Assembly: GCA_012103475.1 (NCBI GenBank)
Contig: WLWS01000003.1
Coordinates: 248,001-312,000 of the forward strand
DNA length: 64,000 nucleotides
Direction of reading: 5' to 3'
Source: Gammaproteobacteria bacterium
GTDB lineage: Bacteria > Pseudomonadota > Gammaproteobacteria > Eutrophobiales > Eutrophobiaceae
The first letter of the stretch is position 1. Every line of letters starts with the position of its first letter. The translations under genes and the position numbers were made by a program. This document shows positions 41,295 through 51,602 of the stretch, in pieces. The notes under the pieces were generated by a model. The model had not been told where the DNA came from, made no database searches, and saw nothing but the letters and a program-made list of their open reading frames with translations.

Positions 41295-41595
41295 TTAGTT
41301 TAAATTTTAAAATATTTTTACAGTTTATCAATAATTTCCAGACAGAGTTGATAATTCCGCTCCTGTGGCCCTCATAGTCCTGGTTTATCTCAGGTAGGAA
41401 AGGAGCGCCAAATCTGTTCTCAATTGCAGATTGGTTTCAAAGTTAAGCTCAGAGAGACTCGTGACACGTCGGAAATACTCTATATCTGGAACAAAAGAAA
41501 ACTGGAAAATCAGAGCCAGTTTTACCAGAGCAGGTTGAGGAAAGGGAAACTAAATTGATGCTGCAACAGGCAGAAAGCTGTTACTTTAATATAAG

Positions 41596-41628
41596 CAGAA
41601 CGAGGGTCGGTATACGACCCTCGTTCTG
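41596..41628. repeat. Perfect 14-bp inverted repeat (hairpin), possible bidirectional terminator
   Basis: CAGAACGAGGGTCG-GTATA-CGACCCTCGTTCTG; about 20 bp beyond the stop of the minus-strand gene at 41649; no clear T tract. Confidence 0.8.
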
Positions 41629-41648
41629 AGATAAATACCTATTTGTAT

Positions 41649-43433
41649 TTAAAATGCACCTAGATCAACACCCCCAACTCCACTCCCTTTGGCTGGTGAA
41701 CTGCTTTCCAGCCTTAAATCCGGCAGAGTGGGGTTGGTATCCTTGAACTGAGGATCAGTAGTCAGTGAATTGGATTCACCCAATACTGTGGTACCCGCAT
41801 TAAAGCCGTAGTTTACACCCTGATGCACAAGAAACTTCACTGTGCTCGCCGTATAATACAGGTTGTTACTGCTCGACCAGCCGGTTAATGGGAAATTCAC
41901 ACTTGCGTATGGACCCAGAGAATAGGGCGTGACTGTGGCGGTATTATAGAAAATATTATTGTACGAACTTACGTTGTGGGCATAAGCGGTGTTGTCGTTT
42001 CCAGTTCGAATCATAGACTTAGCATCCATCACCGTATTGTTATAGAAGCTAAGGTTCATATCGCCATTCTGGTTTTCTTGCTCGATTTTAACCGCAGCAA
42101 CCTCCATGTCATACATAACATTGTGGTGAATAATATTATCTTTGTAGGCTCTTAAGTAAAATCCGTTATAACTGTCAGACAGATAGTTACTGTAGACTTC
42201 TGTAATAATATTACCTGAGTGCTTGTGTCTTATTGAATAAATTTCATCGTGAATGGTATTACCTTTTATAGTGACCTTCGAGCCATCAAGGGCTGATGTT
42301 TCACTCAAAATACCGATTCCGCCAATGTTATTGTTGATTGCAGTAAAAAAGCCTACTCCATTTGAGTTTCTGTGATTTGCATAAATCAGACTGTTACAAA
42401 GACTGTGGTTGTGGACAGAATCGGTTTGCCTGAACTGGATTGCTCCACTGGTGCTACTGCCCGGGACAATAGCGGTATCATGAATCTCAACTCCGGCAAT
42501 AGTGACATTTGCAACCAGTTCTTCAACACTTATCCCTCTGCCTTTGGCGTTTTTGATTTCTATATTCTGGACCACTATACCCTCATTGCGAATACTGCCA
42601 TTGGCGCGAATTGTTATCGGGGTGGTCTGGAATTCACCGTCAAACACCGCTCTTGCTTGTCCGCGGTAACTTTTTATGACAGTTGGTTCAGCATACGAGC
42701 CTCCCTGAGTGCCTCTGCCAAAAATCATTTCTTTGGACTTGAAGGTGCCAGTCAGATAAATATAGTCGCCTCCGTTAACCTGTCCGGTATGATAACTGCC
42801 GCTTTTTTCATAGCCGACAAGTACATCAAATGTATTGTAAGGGCTTGTAAAGCTCCCATCGCCGCCATCGGGAGCAGCTGCATCAACATACCAGCATGTG
42901 TTTCCAGAAGGCGCTTCGCAGACCTGAGGATCGCCTGGTTCAATACCATCGGGGAAAAGCAGTCCTATGCTGAACTGGTTGGTTGCGGCGTAGTCAACGT
43001 CAAACCGGGCACCATCAACAATGCCACACCAGCCTACGTAGGATACGCTGGTCGTCGGAGCACCACCTGAACTGGAGGAACCTGAACCAGAGCTGCTACC
43101 ACCACTTGAGCTACCGGAGCTGCTACCACCACTTGTAGTACTGGAACCGCTGTTTTGGCTTGAACTACCGGTACTTGTGGAAGAAGAATCGCTAGTGTTG
43201 CTTGATGTTCCTGAACTGCCATCCGAAGTAGTCGTGCTAGTACTTGTAGAAGTGGTTGTACCACTACTCGTATCGGAAGAACCACCCGAAGAACTTCCAC
43301 CTCCAATCGGGTTGCTGGATCCAACCGCACCACCGCCACCACCACCACTTGCGCCAACACCGCCCTCAGCGTACAGAGAGCCTGCGCAGGATAGGGAAAA
43401 AAGTATAATTAACAAAGTGTTAAACTTTCTCAT
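41649..43433 (-). CDS. Secreted Ser/Gly/Thr-rich protein with right-handed beta-helix-like repeats
   Basis: Signal peptide, approximately 100-residue S/G/T low-complexity linker, then repeats such as 'GIVVQNIEIKNAKGRGISVEE', 'VTIKGNTIHDEIYSI', 'ITEVYSNYLSDSYNGFYLRAYKDNIIHHNVMYD' typical of parallel beta-helix proteins. Confidence 0.78.
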   Translation of the reverse strand: MRKFNTLLIILFSLSCAGSLYAEGGVGASGGGGGGAVGSSNPIGGGSSSGGSSDTSSGTTTSTSTSTTTSDGSSGTSSNTSDSSSTSTGSSSQNSGSSTTSGGSSSGSSSGGSSSGSGSSSSGGAPTTSVSYVGWCGIVDGARFDVDYAATNQFSIGLLFPDGIEPGDPQVCEAPSGNTCWYVDAAAPDGGDGSFTSPYNTFDVLVGYEKSGSYHTGQVNGGDYIYLTGTFKSKEMIFGRGTQGGSYAEPTVIKSYRGQARAVFDGEFQTTPITIRANGSIRNEGIVVQNIEIKNAKGRGISVEELVANVTIAGVEIHDTAIVPGSSTSGAIQFRQTDSVHNHSLCNSLIYANHRNSNGVGFFTAINNNIGGIGILSETSALDGSKVTIKGNTIHDEIYSIRHKHSGNIITEVYSNYLSDSYNGFYLRAYKDNIIHHNVMYDMEVAAVKIEQENQNGDMNLSFYNNTVMDAKSMIRTGNDNTAYAHNVSSYNNIFYNTATVTPYSLGPYASVNFPLTGWSSSNNLYYTASTVKFLVHQGVNYGFNAGTTVLGESNSLTTDPQFKDTNPTLPDLRLESSSPAKGSGVGGVDLGAF

Positions 43434-43744
43434 GATGCATAATCCTCATTTATATATAAGTAGCAGAATGCCGAGCTAGGAAATAATCTTTGGTAGCGGA
43501 GTATGGTTACTTTATATACCGGTATCTAGTGCAATTTACCAGTAATGTGACCAATTTCCGAATTTACGACAGCCTATAAAGCTCTGTTTGACGGTGAATA
43601 CCCCTTAGTCGCCATTCGCTCTATTTAATTCCTGTTGCTTGTAAAAATCATTATTATTCAATATGTTACATATTAACAATTACTTCTATTCTGATCTGGT
43701 TTTCTAGTCTCCCGGTCACATTTTCAAATAGTAAAGGGTAGGCT

Positions 43745-45199
43745 TTAGCTTTCCTTCCTGAAAAGCTTGCGGAGACCATACTTAATTTCTTCAATTTCTC
43801 CTTTGAACAACAAAAAGTAGACAGCGGTGTAAGAAAGTCCTCCGACCAGAATGTCGGCTGTTAACCGGATAAGCCCTGCCTCGAGAGCTACTGCCTCGCG
43901 AAATGAATGTATAGTCAGTACCATAAGTAGAGTAGCTATACATGCTGATTTCATGCTTCCGAGATACTCGCCTAGTTTAACCTCGAGTTCATTTAAACAG
44001 ACGATGGTGATACCGAGATATAGCAAAGGGTAGATTACCAGCCAGGCTAACAGAACGTGGTGAATGGAGTATTGCGCACCTACAAAAAAACCAAACGACA
44101 ATGAAAGTGTCGATATTGTAGTAAAAATCAATATTTTTCCAGCGTGACCTCTGGCCAGAAGCACAGGACTGATTAGAATGACGCTGATACGCAACAAGTT
44201 AATGACACATAGTATTTGTAATATGGGGGTTGAAAAAGACCATTTATCAGTCATAACGAGTACGATTAGATCTTCCGCTATTAATGCTAGTCCTGCGAAC
44301 ATCGGATAGGTTATGGCGAGTAAGTACTTGTGAGTGTCCAGATAAAATTTCCTGGATGTAGGCAGGTCATCCTGCATTCTGGAAAATGCTGGGAATGCCA
44401 CTTGCGTAAAAATAGAACCTATCTTGTCGAGAGGCATAGTAGCCAACTGCATGGCCATACTGTAGTAACCGAGAATTGACTCACTTAGATAGCGTGCAAT
44501 AAAAAATGCATCAGCTTTCCCGGAAAAAAAGTTCATAATTGTTGCAAACATCAATTTATATCCAAATTCAAGGACAGAGGAGATCTCAGTCCAGTTGAAT
44601 TTTAGTCTCGGAAGCCGATCAAACTTTACAAGAAAGAGTGTCGCGTCCGCGATGCGGTTTATTACGAAGCCCCACATTAGACTCCAGACACCGTAACCGG
44701 AATAAGCCAGAATCAGAACGGTGAGCATGCCGAGAAAATTTCGTACGAGTTCTACGATAGAACGATAGCGAAAGTCCATTTCTCTCATACATCTACTAAA
44801 CGGGACAGTTCTGATAACTGTAAGGATCAAACCGAGTCCACCTAGACGTAGCATATCCGTTAATATGTCGACCTCGTAATATTCGGCAATATAGGGCGCA
44901 AGTTGATAAAGCAGGGCGTAAGTCAGGATGCCGAGGAGCATGCTAAAAACAAATATTCCGTCTTCCGTCTCGACACTGACCTGCTTTTTTTGAATAAGCC
45001 CCTGACCGAGGCCTACCTCAGCGATGACCATAAGTAGGCCCGTGAAGAGACCTGATAGAGCGACAATGCCATAATCAGCAGGAGAGAGTATTCGCACTAC
45101 AAGAATGGTGGATACCCAGGAGAAAGTTTGCACGAAAAACTTGGTCAGGCTTTGCCATGCAAAACCTGACAAAATTCGTTCTTGCATATTATCAAGCAT
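43745..45199 (-). CDS. Wzx-type lipopolysaccharide/EPS flippase
   Basis: 484 aa polytopic; 'GFAWQSLTKFFVQTFSWVSTILVVRILSPADYGIVALSGLFTGLLMVIAEVGLGQGLIQKK'. Confidence 0.9.
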   Translation of the reverse strand: MLDNMQERILSGFAWQSLTKFFVQTFSWVSTILVVRILSPADYGIVALSGLFTGLLMVIAEVGLGQGLIQKKQVSVETEDGIFVFSMLLGILTYALLYQLAPYIAEYYEVDILTDMLRLGGLGLILTVIRTVPFSRCMREMDFRYRSIVELVRNFLGMLTVLILAYSGYGVWSLMWGFVINRIADATLFLVKFDRLPRLKFNWTEISSVLEFGYKLMFATIMNFFSGKADAFFIARYLSESILGYYSMAMQLATMPLDKIGSIFTQVAFPAFSRMQDDLPTSRKFYLDTHKYLLAITYPMFAGLALIAEDLIVLVMTDKWSFSTPILQILCVINLLRISVILISPVLLARGHAGKILIFTTISTLSLSFGFFVGAQYSIHHVLLAWLVIYPLLYLGITIVCLNELEVKLGEYLGSMKSACIATLLMVLTIHSFREAVALEAGLIRLTADILVGGLSYTAVYFLLFKGEIEEIKYGLRKLFRKES

Positions 45200-45452
45200 A
45201 AGTATTGATTTTTTCAGCAGTGATGGTTGATGACTCTGAGTGCAGAAAAATTGTTTGCGACCAGCCTAAACGAAGAGGCATGGTTATACATCAAATTGAT
45301 GAAAATAACCACGCTTATGCAGTATATTACCTGTTGTAAGAAGCGCAAATACTAAATGTGTCTTCGTTAGACTAAAATACCTTATTTAAATCAAACCGGA
45401 ATATATATTCTCTAAAACAAGTCTTGACCATTTGAAGTATAAATAAAATATT

Positions 45453-46592
45453 ATGACCGCGAATATAACAACCAAGGCTCATTTTGGGGCGCTGGAGTCG
45501 TTAAGGGGCGTAGCTGCGCTGTGTGTAGTTTTCTACCATCTTGACTGGGTTAATTCTCTTACCCAATTGAATTTTTTTAGAAATTCTTACCTTATGGTCG
45601 ATTTCTTTTTTGTATTGTCAGGGTTTGTCATTTATCACAGTTACCAGGGTAAAATCCTATCGGGCAAGGCAGCAGTGAAATTCATATTTCTTAGAATTGG
45701 CAGGCTGTACCCACTGCATTTATTTACATTGCTCGCATTTTTAGGTATCGAATTATCGAAATATTTTGTTGAGCTACAGTTTGACTTGAAAGCAAATACG
45801 CCAGCTTTCACAGTAAATAACATCTACAGTTTCAGCACCAATTTTTTTATGATTCATGCATGGAACCTGCAGGACAGACCTACCTGGAATGGGCCAAGCT
45901 GGAGTATCAGCGCAGAATTTTTTGCTTATATTACTTTTGCGATAACATCATTTTTCTTGAGAAGTAAACGACCTTACTGGATAGTATTTTCCATATTCCT
46001 CTTTTCTAGTTGTTTCACTTATTTGTTTTATAACTATGATAGTTTGGATATTTTTGCGAAAGGCAGTTTGCTCAGATGTGTAGGGGGATTCTACCTGGGA
46101 GTGTGTACATATCATATTTACGATTTCATTAAGAACAACTTGAATTATGAAAATAAAATCGCGATTCTGAATTATGTTTTTCTATCGGTTTCCGTTTTAA
46201 TTGTAATACTCCTGTCAACAACATCTCATGGGCAGACTGATTTTTTTCAACCCGGTTTGTTCGCAATTCTTGTTCTCGCCGTTTCCTTGTGTCCATCTTC
46301 TTACGGTGTAAATCGATTGCTGAACAGTACGCCTCTCAGGTGGTTGGGGAGAATCAGTTATTCTGTGTATATGGTACACCAGTTAGTATTGTGGATTTCT
46401 ACACAGACTCTTAGAGTCGCAATGGATACGCCAATAAAAAAGGGACTTTTGAATCCTGAACCCTGGATTGGCAATTTATTTGTCATCGTCTCGGTTGCAA
46501 TTATTTTGCTACTCTCACATCTGACATTTATCTACATTGAAGATACATTCAGGAAAAAATCCAGAGTAATATCCGACAGAATCTTCAATTAA
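45453..46592 (+). CDS. Acyltransferase 3 family protein
   Basis: 'HFGALESLRGVAALCVVFYHLDW', 'YLMVDFFFVLSGFVIYHSY', 'NGPSWSISAEFFAYI'. Confidence 0.93.
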   Translation: MTANITTKAHFGALESLRGVAALCVVFYHLDWVNSLTQLNFFRNSYLMVDFFFVLSGFVIYHSYQGKILSGKAAVKFIFLRIGRLYPLHLFTLLAFLGIELSKYFVELQFDLKANTPAFTVNNIYSFSTNFFMIHAWNLQDRPTWNGPSWSISAEFFAYITFAITSFFLRSKRPYWIVFSIFLFSSCFTYLFYNYDSLDIFAKGSLLRCVGGFYLGVCTYHIYDFIKNNLNYENKIAILNYVFLSVSVLIVILLSTTSHGQTDFFQPGLFAILVLAVSLCPSSYGVNRLLNSTPLRWLGRISYSVYMVHQLVLWISTQTLRVAMDTPIKKGLLNPEPWIGNLFVIVSVAIILLLSHLTFIYIEDTFRKKSRVISDRIFN

Positions 46593-47869
46593 TGAAGGCA
46601 TCAACAAACACGCCTGTAGAAAATATAAGGCCCGGCAGAGTAAAAAAGTCATCTGCCAAGAAGAAGAGTAATGGCGCGTATTGGCTACTGATAATATACT
46701 TTTTTATTGAGTATATAAGACCGCAGGATTATTTCGGTGTTCTTGGTGTAATAAAGCCCGCAATGCTGATCAGTATTATGCTGATGTTGGTCTGGATTGC
46801 CGGCGGTGACAGATCGGCAATGAAAGAAACGCCGGTTTCCATGTTTATTGTGTTTATTATACTAGCCTTTATTTCCCTTGCTTTTGTGGTCAACCATTAC
46901 TTTGCATTTAATATCGCTAAAACGATGGTTTTTTATCTGACCGCAGGTGTGCTTCCCCTGATTGCTATTCTAGATACTGAAGACAGGTACAGCAGGTTCA
47001 TTGGAACCTGGATATTCATGCATCTTTTTGTGTCAATACTGGGAATGATTGGGGGGGGCAAGGGACCAGGCAGTTTTTTAGGAGATGAAAATGATCTTGC
47101 GCTGGCTCTGAATATGGCTTTGCCTTACGCCTGGTTATTGAGCCAGTCTTCTTTAGTAAGTAAAAAGAAAACACTTTTTTACTATGGTATTACTCTGGTG
47201 ATTATACTCGGAATTGTGGCGACTTTTTCCCGCGGTGGTTTTCTGGGCCTGATAAGCGTGATAGGCGGAGTAATAATTTTGTCCAGAAATAAATTTCGAA
47301 ATATTATCATTCTGAGTATTTTGATTGGACTTGTGAGTCTGAGTTTGCCGGATGCTTATGTGGACGATATGCAGACTATTACTGATACCGGTGACAAAAC
47401 TCGAAATGATCGAATTCATTCATGGAAAATTGGCTGGGTAATGTTTCTGGATAATCCAGTGCTCGGAGTCGGTACCGGAAACTACCCCTGGCAGGTAAGC
47501 AATTATGAGTTGAAAGATGACAGTATTGATCCTTCTTCAATAAGACTACATGGAGGAAGGGCTGCTCACTCCCTGTACTTTACCCTTATACCCGAATACG
47601 GACTCGCAGGCACGATTGTATATTTCATAATTATCATTTCAATGTGCCTGAGGTTGTTTCACATTATCAAAATCGCGAAGACTGCAGGGCCTAAGGCCGA
47701 GGACAAGATTGATTTTGAGCTGATGGCAAAAGCGTTACTGGTTTCCCTTGCCGCATTTCTGGTAACAGGAGCCTTTCTTTCGGTGCTCTATTACCCTCAC
47801 TTGTGGTATCTCATTGGCTTCGTAGTTGCACTGGATAAAATTGCGGCTAAAAAATATGCGAACACTTGA
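46592..47869 (+). CDS. O-antigen polymerase/ligase-like (Wzy) protein, XrtA-locus type
   Basis: Polytopic; 'FIEYIRPQDYFGVLGVIKPAM', 'GNYPWQVSNYE...GRAAHSLYFTLIPEYGLAGTIVYF'; start overlaps the preceding stop (ATGA-type). Confidence 0.85.
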   Translation: MKASTNTPVENIRPGRVKKSSAKKKSNGAYWLLIIYFFIEYIRPQDYFGVLGVIKPAMLISIMLMLVWIAGGDRSAMKETPVSMFIVFIILAFISLAFVVNHYFAFNIAKTMVFYLTAGVLPLIAILDTEDRYSRFIGTWIFMHLFVSILGMIGGGKGPGSFLGDENDLALALNMALPYAWLLSQSSLVSKKKTLFYYGITLVIILGIVATFSRGGFLGLISVIGGVIILSRNKFRNIIILSILIGLVSLSLPDAYVDDMQTITDTGDKTRNDRIHSWKIGWVMFLDNPVLGVGTGNYPWQVSNYELKDDSIDPSSIRLHGGRAAHSLYFTLIPEYGLAGTIVYFIIIISMCLRLFHIIKIAKTAGPKAEDKIDFELMAKALLVSLAAFLVTGAFLSVLYYPHLWYLIGFVVALDKIAAKKYANT

Positions 47870-47903
47870 ACGCAAAGGTATCCACTGGTAATAGGGGATT
47901 AGA

Positions 47904-49076
47904 TTGAAAATGAACGAAAATGGAATACCAGTAGTCAAACCGGGCATGCTAATACTCGTGCCGGGCCCGAATTATTACATCGAGCACAGTTTCAAAAATA
48001 GATTGCTGGCACTTTCAAAGGACTTTGAAGGACTTCTCTTCACTACCGGTAGTACTCATCAGACTGTTCAATATGGGGATTTCCATGTACATGTAGTAAA
48101 TAATAATTATAAATTAGGAATTGTACGCTTCTTGAATTTCTGCACACGTTCGATTTTATACATTACAAAACTTCGTCTCCAGGATAGAAGAATAGATCTG
48201 ATAGTCACATACGATCCGTTGAAAACGGGGCTTGTAGGTGTATTTGCAAAATATATATTGAAAGCAAAATTAGCACCTGAAGTGAATGGAGACTACACCA
48301 ACTGGACCAACTACCAGGATGTGGCAAATCAAAAACTGCGAACCTTAAAAAGGGAGATCTACATCGCTATAGAACGTTATGTTCTGGGCAGGGCAGATGG
48401 AATAAAAACTACTCACATGTCACAGCTTGAATTTTTTGATTCATTGATTTTGGATAAATCCCTGTTGGCAAGTTTTAATTACTGTAACGTCGAATCTTTC
48501 ACCGACCTTGGTGAGGAGAAAACGGTCCTTCTGGTTGGTTACCCGCTATATGTCAAAGGTGTTGATGTACTCATTGAGGCTTTCAAAAAGCTAGCGTCCT
48601 CTCATCCGGATTGGCGACTTAAAATTATGGGCTGGTATCCGGACATGGGCCCACTGGAAAAACTGATAGGAAGCCACCCGCAGATATTTCATCATCCTCC
48701 AGTAAGCAGAGAGAAAGTTCCGGAACACATCGGTAAATGTGGCATCTTTGTTTTACCTTCTCGTACTGAGGGCGTTCCGAGAGTGTTAATGGAAGCTATG
48801 GCGGCGGGTAAACCGCGAATAGGAACAAAAGTCGGAGGAATTCCTCAACTTATCGAGCACGATGTGGATGGATTTCTAGTCCCGTCCGAAAATACTGAAG
48901 AATTGTCAAAGTACCTCGATAACTTGATGAGTGATGCCGGTTTACGACATCGTCTGGGTAAAGCTGGTGCAAAGAGAGCACTACGAGATTTCTCCATCGA
49001 CGCGTATTATGAAAAGGTGAAAGCCTTCTATTTTTCAGTTTTGGATGCGAAGGAAAAGAATCAATTATCGAAATAA
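47904..49076 (+). CDS. Family 4-type glycosyltransferase
   Basis: 'VLLVGYPLYVKGVDVLIEAFKKL', 'IFVLPSRTEGVPRVLMEAMAAGKPRIGTKVGGIPQLI'. Confidence 0.9.
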   Translation: MKMNENGIPVVKPGMLILVPGPNYYIEHSFKNRLLALSKDFEGLLFTTGSTHQTVQYGDFHVHVVNNNYKLGIVRFLNFCTRSILYITKLRLQDRRIDLIVTYDPLKTGLVGVFAKYILKAKLAPEVNGDYTNWTNYQDVANQKLRTLKREIYIAIERYVLGRADGIKTTHMSQLEFFDSLILDKSLLASFNYCNVESFTDLGEEKTVLLVGYPLYVKGVDVLIEAFKKLASSHPDWRLKIMGWYPDMGPLEKLIGSHPQIFHHPPVSREKVPEHIGKCGIFVLPSRTEGVPRVLMEAMAAGKPRIGTKVGGIPQLIEHDVDGFLVPSENTEELSKYLDNLMSDAGLRHRLGKAGAKRALRDFSIDAYYEKVKAFYFSVLDAKEKNQLSK

Positions 49077-49086
49077 GGCAAAGAAA

Positions 49087-50424
49087 TTACAGAGATTTAA
49101 TCAACTCGATGTACACATCATTTTGATGATCGCGACTGTAATTGTTAATAACAGGGTTTATATTGTCTGTGGCTTTTTCACTGTCAAAATGTTTGATATA
49201 CATATTGAGTAAGACATTGTCGATATTATCTGTATTGACATCCACTATGACACCACTCTGAGATTCCCTGATGAGGGTAGCGGAATCACTATCGTGTTCT
49301 GTTAAAACCAGACTTTTTTTCCCTGACCCGATATATTCGAAAGTTTTAGCTGGAATTTGTAGTGGTTGTCCCTGCGAAAAATTAATTAGAATATCAGATT
49401 CACCAATTTTCTCATGAATTGCTTCGGCGGATACAGGCGGGTGGATCTTGACTTGCTTACTCAATCCGTTTTCATCAATCCATTGCTTTATGTCTATTGA
49501 ATTCCAGTAATCGCACTTACCATAAAAAACAAACTGTATTTTATTGGGGTCGATTTTTTTATCGTTCAGCAATCTTTTTAAGCTTTCGAATAAAGGGAAA
49601 GGGTTTCGGTTATAGTAAAGCATACCTGCATATAAAAAAGTCATAACCGGACTTGAATCATTGCTTTGTTTTGGAGGTGAGGCTATATCAAAACCATTGT
49701 AAACCGTATGTAACTTGTTTTCGAAATTTGAGTGCCTCCCGGTTATTTCTTTAACAACACCAGGTGAAGTAGTAACAACAGAATCTGCTGAATTTAGCCA
49801 CTGCTTTTCCTGATAGAGTTCAATACTTTTTCTTATAGAGCTTTTAACTCCGGGTTCAAGAAAATTTTTATCCGGGTAAATTAAATCGAGGACAGGTAAG
49901 GGGTCTCTAAGATCGATAACCCACTTTGTACCAAAAATTTTATTCATCAACCATCCGACGTTATTCACGATCATTGGTGGGCCGGAAGTTATAATAAGGT
50001 CAATATTATTTCGAAACTTATGATTAACAACGACAGCGAAAACCATGAGTAGCCACAAGCTGAGAGATTCATTGATCGCCAGAATTGAAAAAATAATACG
50101 TTTAATCCGTTCAAGAAATGATTCCTGAGTGGCTGACTTGCTGTCGGTCTCTATTTGTCCGGAATTTTTTTGAATACGGGATCTTATTTTGCCCACAAAG
50201 TGAGCAAACATTTTTAGCAGATCCGGTGGTACCGGTACATATGTCACAGTGATATCGGCTACTTTCTTCTTGAGACTGGCTTCATTATCAGTTTTTGCTG
50301 CAACGACAAAGACATTTTGCCCGGATTCTTTGAGTTTGAGCGCGAGTTCGGAAGGTCGCTTTGCTCCTACAGTAGAACCAGGATAAAAGTGGTAGCTAAC
50401 AATGAGAATGTTTTTAATCTTCAT
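49087..50424 (-). CDS. Family 4-like glycosyltransferase
   Basis: 'ILIVSYHFYPGSTVGAKRPSELALKLKESGQNVFVVAAK', 'FLYAGMLYYNRNPFPLFESLKRL', 'ILINFSQGQPLQIPAKTFEYIGSGKKSLVL'. Confidence 0.85.
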   Translation of the reverse strand: MKIKNILIVSYHFYPGSTVGAKRPSELALKLKESGQNVFVVAAKTDNEASLKKKVADITVTYVPVPPDLLKMFAHFVGKIRSRIQKNSGQIETDSKSATQESFLERIKRIIFSILAINESLSLWLLMVFAVVVNHKFRNNIDLIITSGPPMIVNNVGWLMNKIFGTKWVIDLRDPLPVLDLIYPDKNFLEPGVKSSIRKSIELYQEKQWLNSADSVVTTSPGVVKEITGRHSNFENKLHTVYNGFDIASPPKQSNDSSPVMTFLYAGMLYYNRNPFPLFESLKRLLNDKKIDPNKIQFVFYGKCDYWNSIDIKQWIDENGLSKQVKIHPPVSAEAIHEKIGESDILINFSQGQPLQIPAKTFEYIGSGKKSLVLTEHDSDSATLIRESQSGVIVDVNTDNIDNVLLNMYIKHFDSEKATDNINPVINNYSRDHQNDVYIELIKSL

Positions 50425-50444
50425 GAAGTCAAAGTTGCGTATTG

Positions 50445-51473
50445 CTATAGATATGGAAAAGCCAGAGAAGAGGAATAGACGTACTTGTCGTGGCTTGGCT
50501 CAATATGCAGTCTTCTTAGTTCATACGGTAAGAGTTTTGACAGAGGGTTCGTTCCTTTTATCAAAGAGACACAAATCTTGTATCCACATTGTTTCGCCAT
50601 GTTAGCAACATGTTCGTTGAAATCTGACACTTGACCGTTGGGATAAGCTAGCGCTTTGATACTTTGGTCGATATTTCTTTCGATTATATTTTTTGACTCC
50701 TCAAGTTCATATCTCAATTGGACATCATCCAATGAGGATAATATCGGGTGAGTAACACTATGTGAGCCAAATTCGATTCCATGTTCATGCATTTCCTTAC
50801 ATTGAGCCCAATTCAGGGGTTTACTCAGGTTTTTTATTGATTCATCTTCAGATGAATAGCCATGCGCATATCGTTGCTCTATCTCTTCAAGTGCTGAAAG
50901 CCTGGTTTCATTTGAAACAGATTTCATTTTTTTAACGCAATCGCGATAGATTGTATTTTTATTCTGAAGTGGGTCATTCGGGTTGGATTTGAAATTAATA
51001 GCACCGATTTCAAATAGCTCGGACTTATTGGACTGCACAAGATATGAAAGCCAGTCGTACCAGAAAGGCATGTTCTTACCAATATAACCTGCTGTCAGGA
51101 ATATGGTTGCTGGTATACCCAGCTCTTTTAATACAGGGAAAGCGTTGTAATAATTATCATCATAACCATCATCGAAGGTTACAATAATCGGATTGTCTGG
51201 TAATTCGTTACTACCCTCAAGATAGTCAGCAAAGTACTTGAATGTTATCGGCTGATAATTGTCTCTGATAAAATTCATTTGCCATCGAAATTCACTTTCA
51301 GTCGCGTCTATCAGGCTTTGATCAAATGGGAATTTGTCTACATCTGTTATCTCCAGAATACGATGATAGTTCAAAACAGGGATCTCACGAAAATAATTTG
51401 AGCGAATGCTACGAACAAGCCTGCTAATGCCAGAATAATGCAGTAATCGGGAATTTATCTGTTTTTTTCGCAT
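50445..51473 (-). CDS. Polysaccharide deacetylase family protein
   Basis: 'PIIVTFDDGYDDNYYNAFPVLKELGIPATIFLTAGYI', 'IEFGSHSVTHPILSSL'. Confidence 0.92.
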   Translation of the reverse strand: MRKKQINSRLLHYSGISRLVRSIRSNYFREIPVLNYHRILEITDVDKFPFDQSLIDATESEFRWQMNFIRDNYQPITFKYFADYLEGSNELPDNPIIVTFDDGYDDNYYNAFPVLKELGIPATIFLTAGYIGKNMPFWYDWLSYLVQSNKSELFEIGAINFKSNPNDPLQNKNTIYRDCVKKMKSVSNETRLSALEEIEQRYAHGYSSEDESIKNLSKPLNWAQCKEMHEHGIEFGSHSVTHPILSSLDDVQLRYELEESKNIIERNIDQSIKALAYPNGQVSDFNEHVANMAKQCGYKICVSLIKGTNPLSKLLPYELRRLHIEPSHDKYVYSSSLAFPYL

Positions 51474-51602
51474 TCAATTTATCTATTAGTTTCTGCCGAT
51501 TCAGAGAAATAATAATTCACTTTCATTTAAAATAGACGGTATAGTAAACTGTCCCATCAAGCGAAGGAAGAGTTTACGGCGATATATGGCAATTTCTAAT
51601 CA

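Noticed and set aside
42372-43070. 232-aa plus-strand ORF antisense to the beta-helix gene
   Set aside because: Fully antisense to a well-supported gene with signal peptide and repeat pattern; no recognisable domain.
43034-43479. Overlapping ORFs rich in V/L/P on both strands across the low-complexity tract
   Set aside because: Frame-shifted readings of the Ser/Gly repeat DNA; composition artefact.
43434-43740. Sigma-54 site upstream of the beta-helix gene
   Set aside because: No GG-N10-GC match with acceptable flanks on the minus strand.
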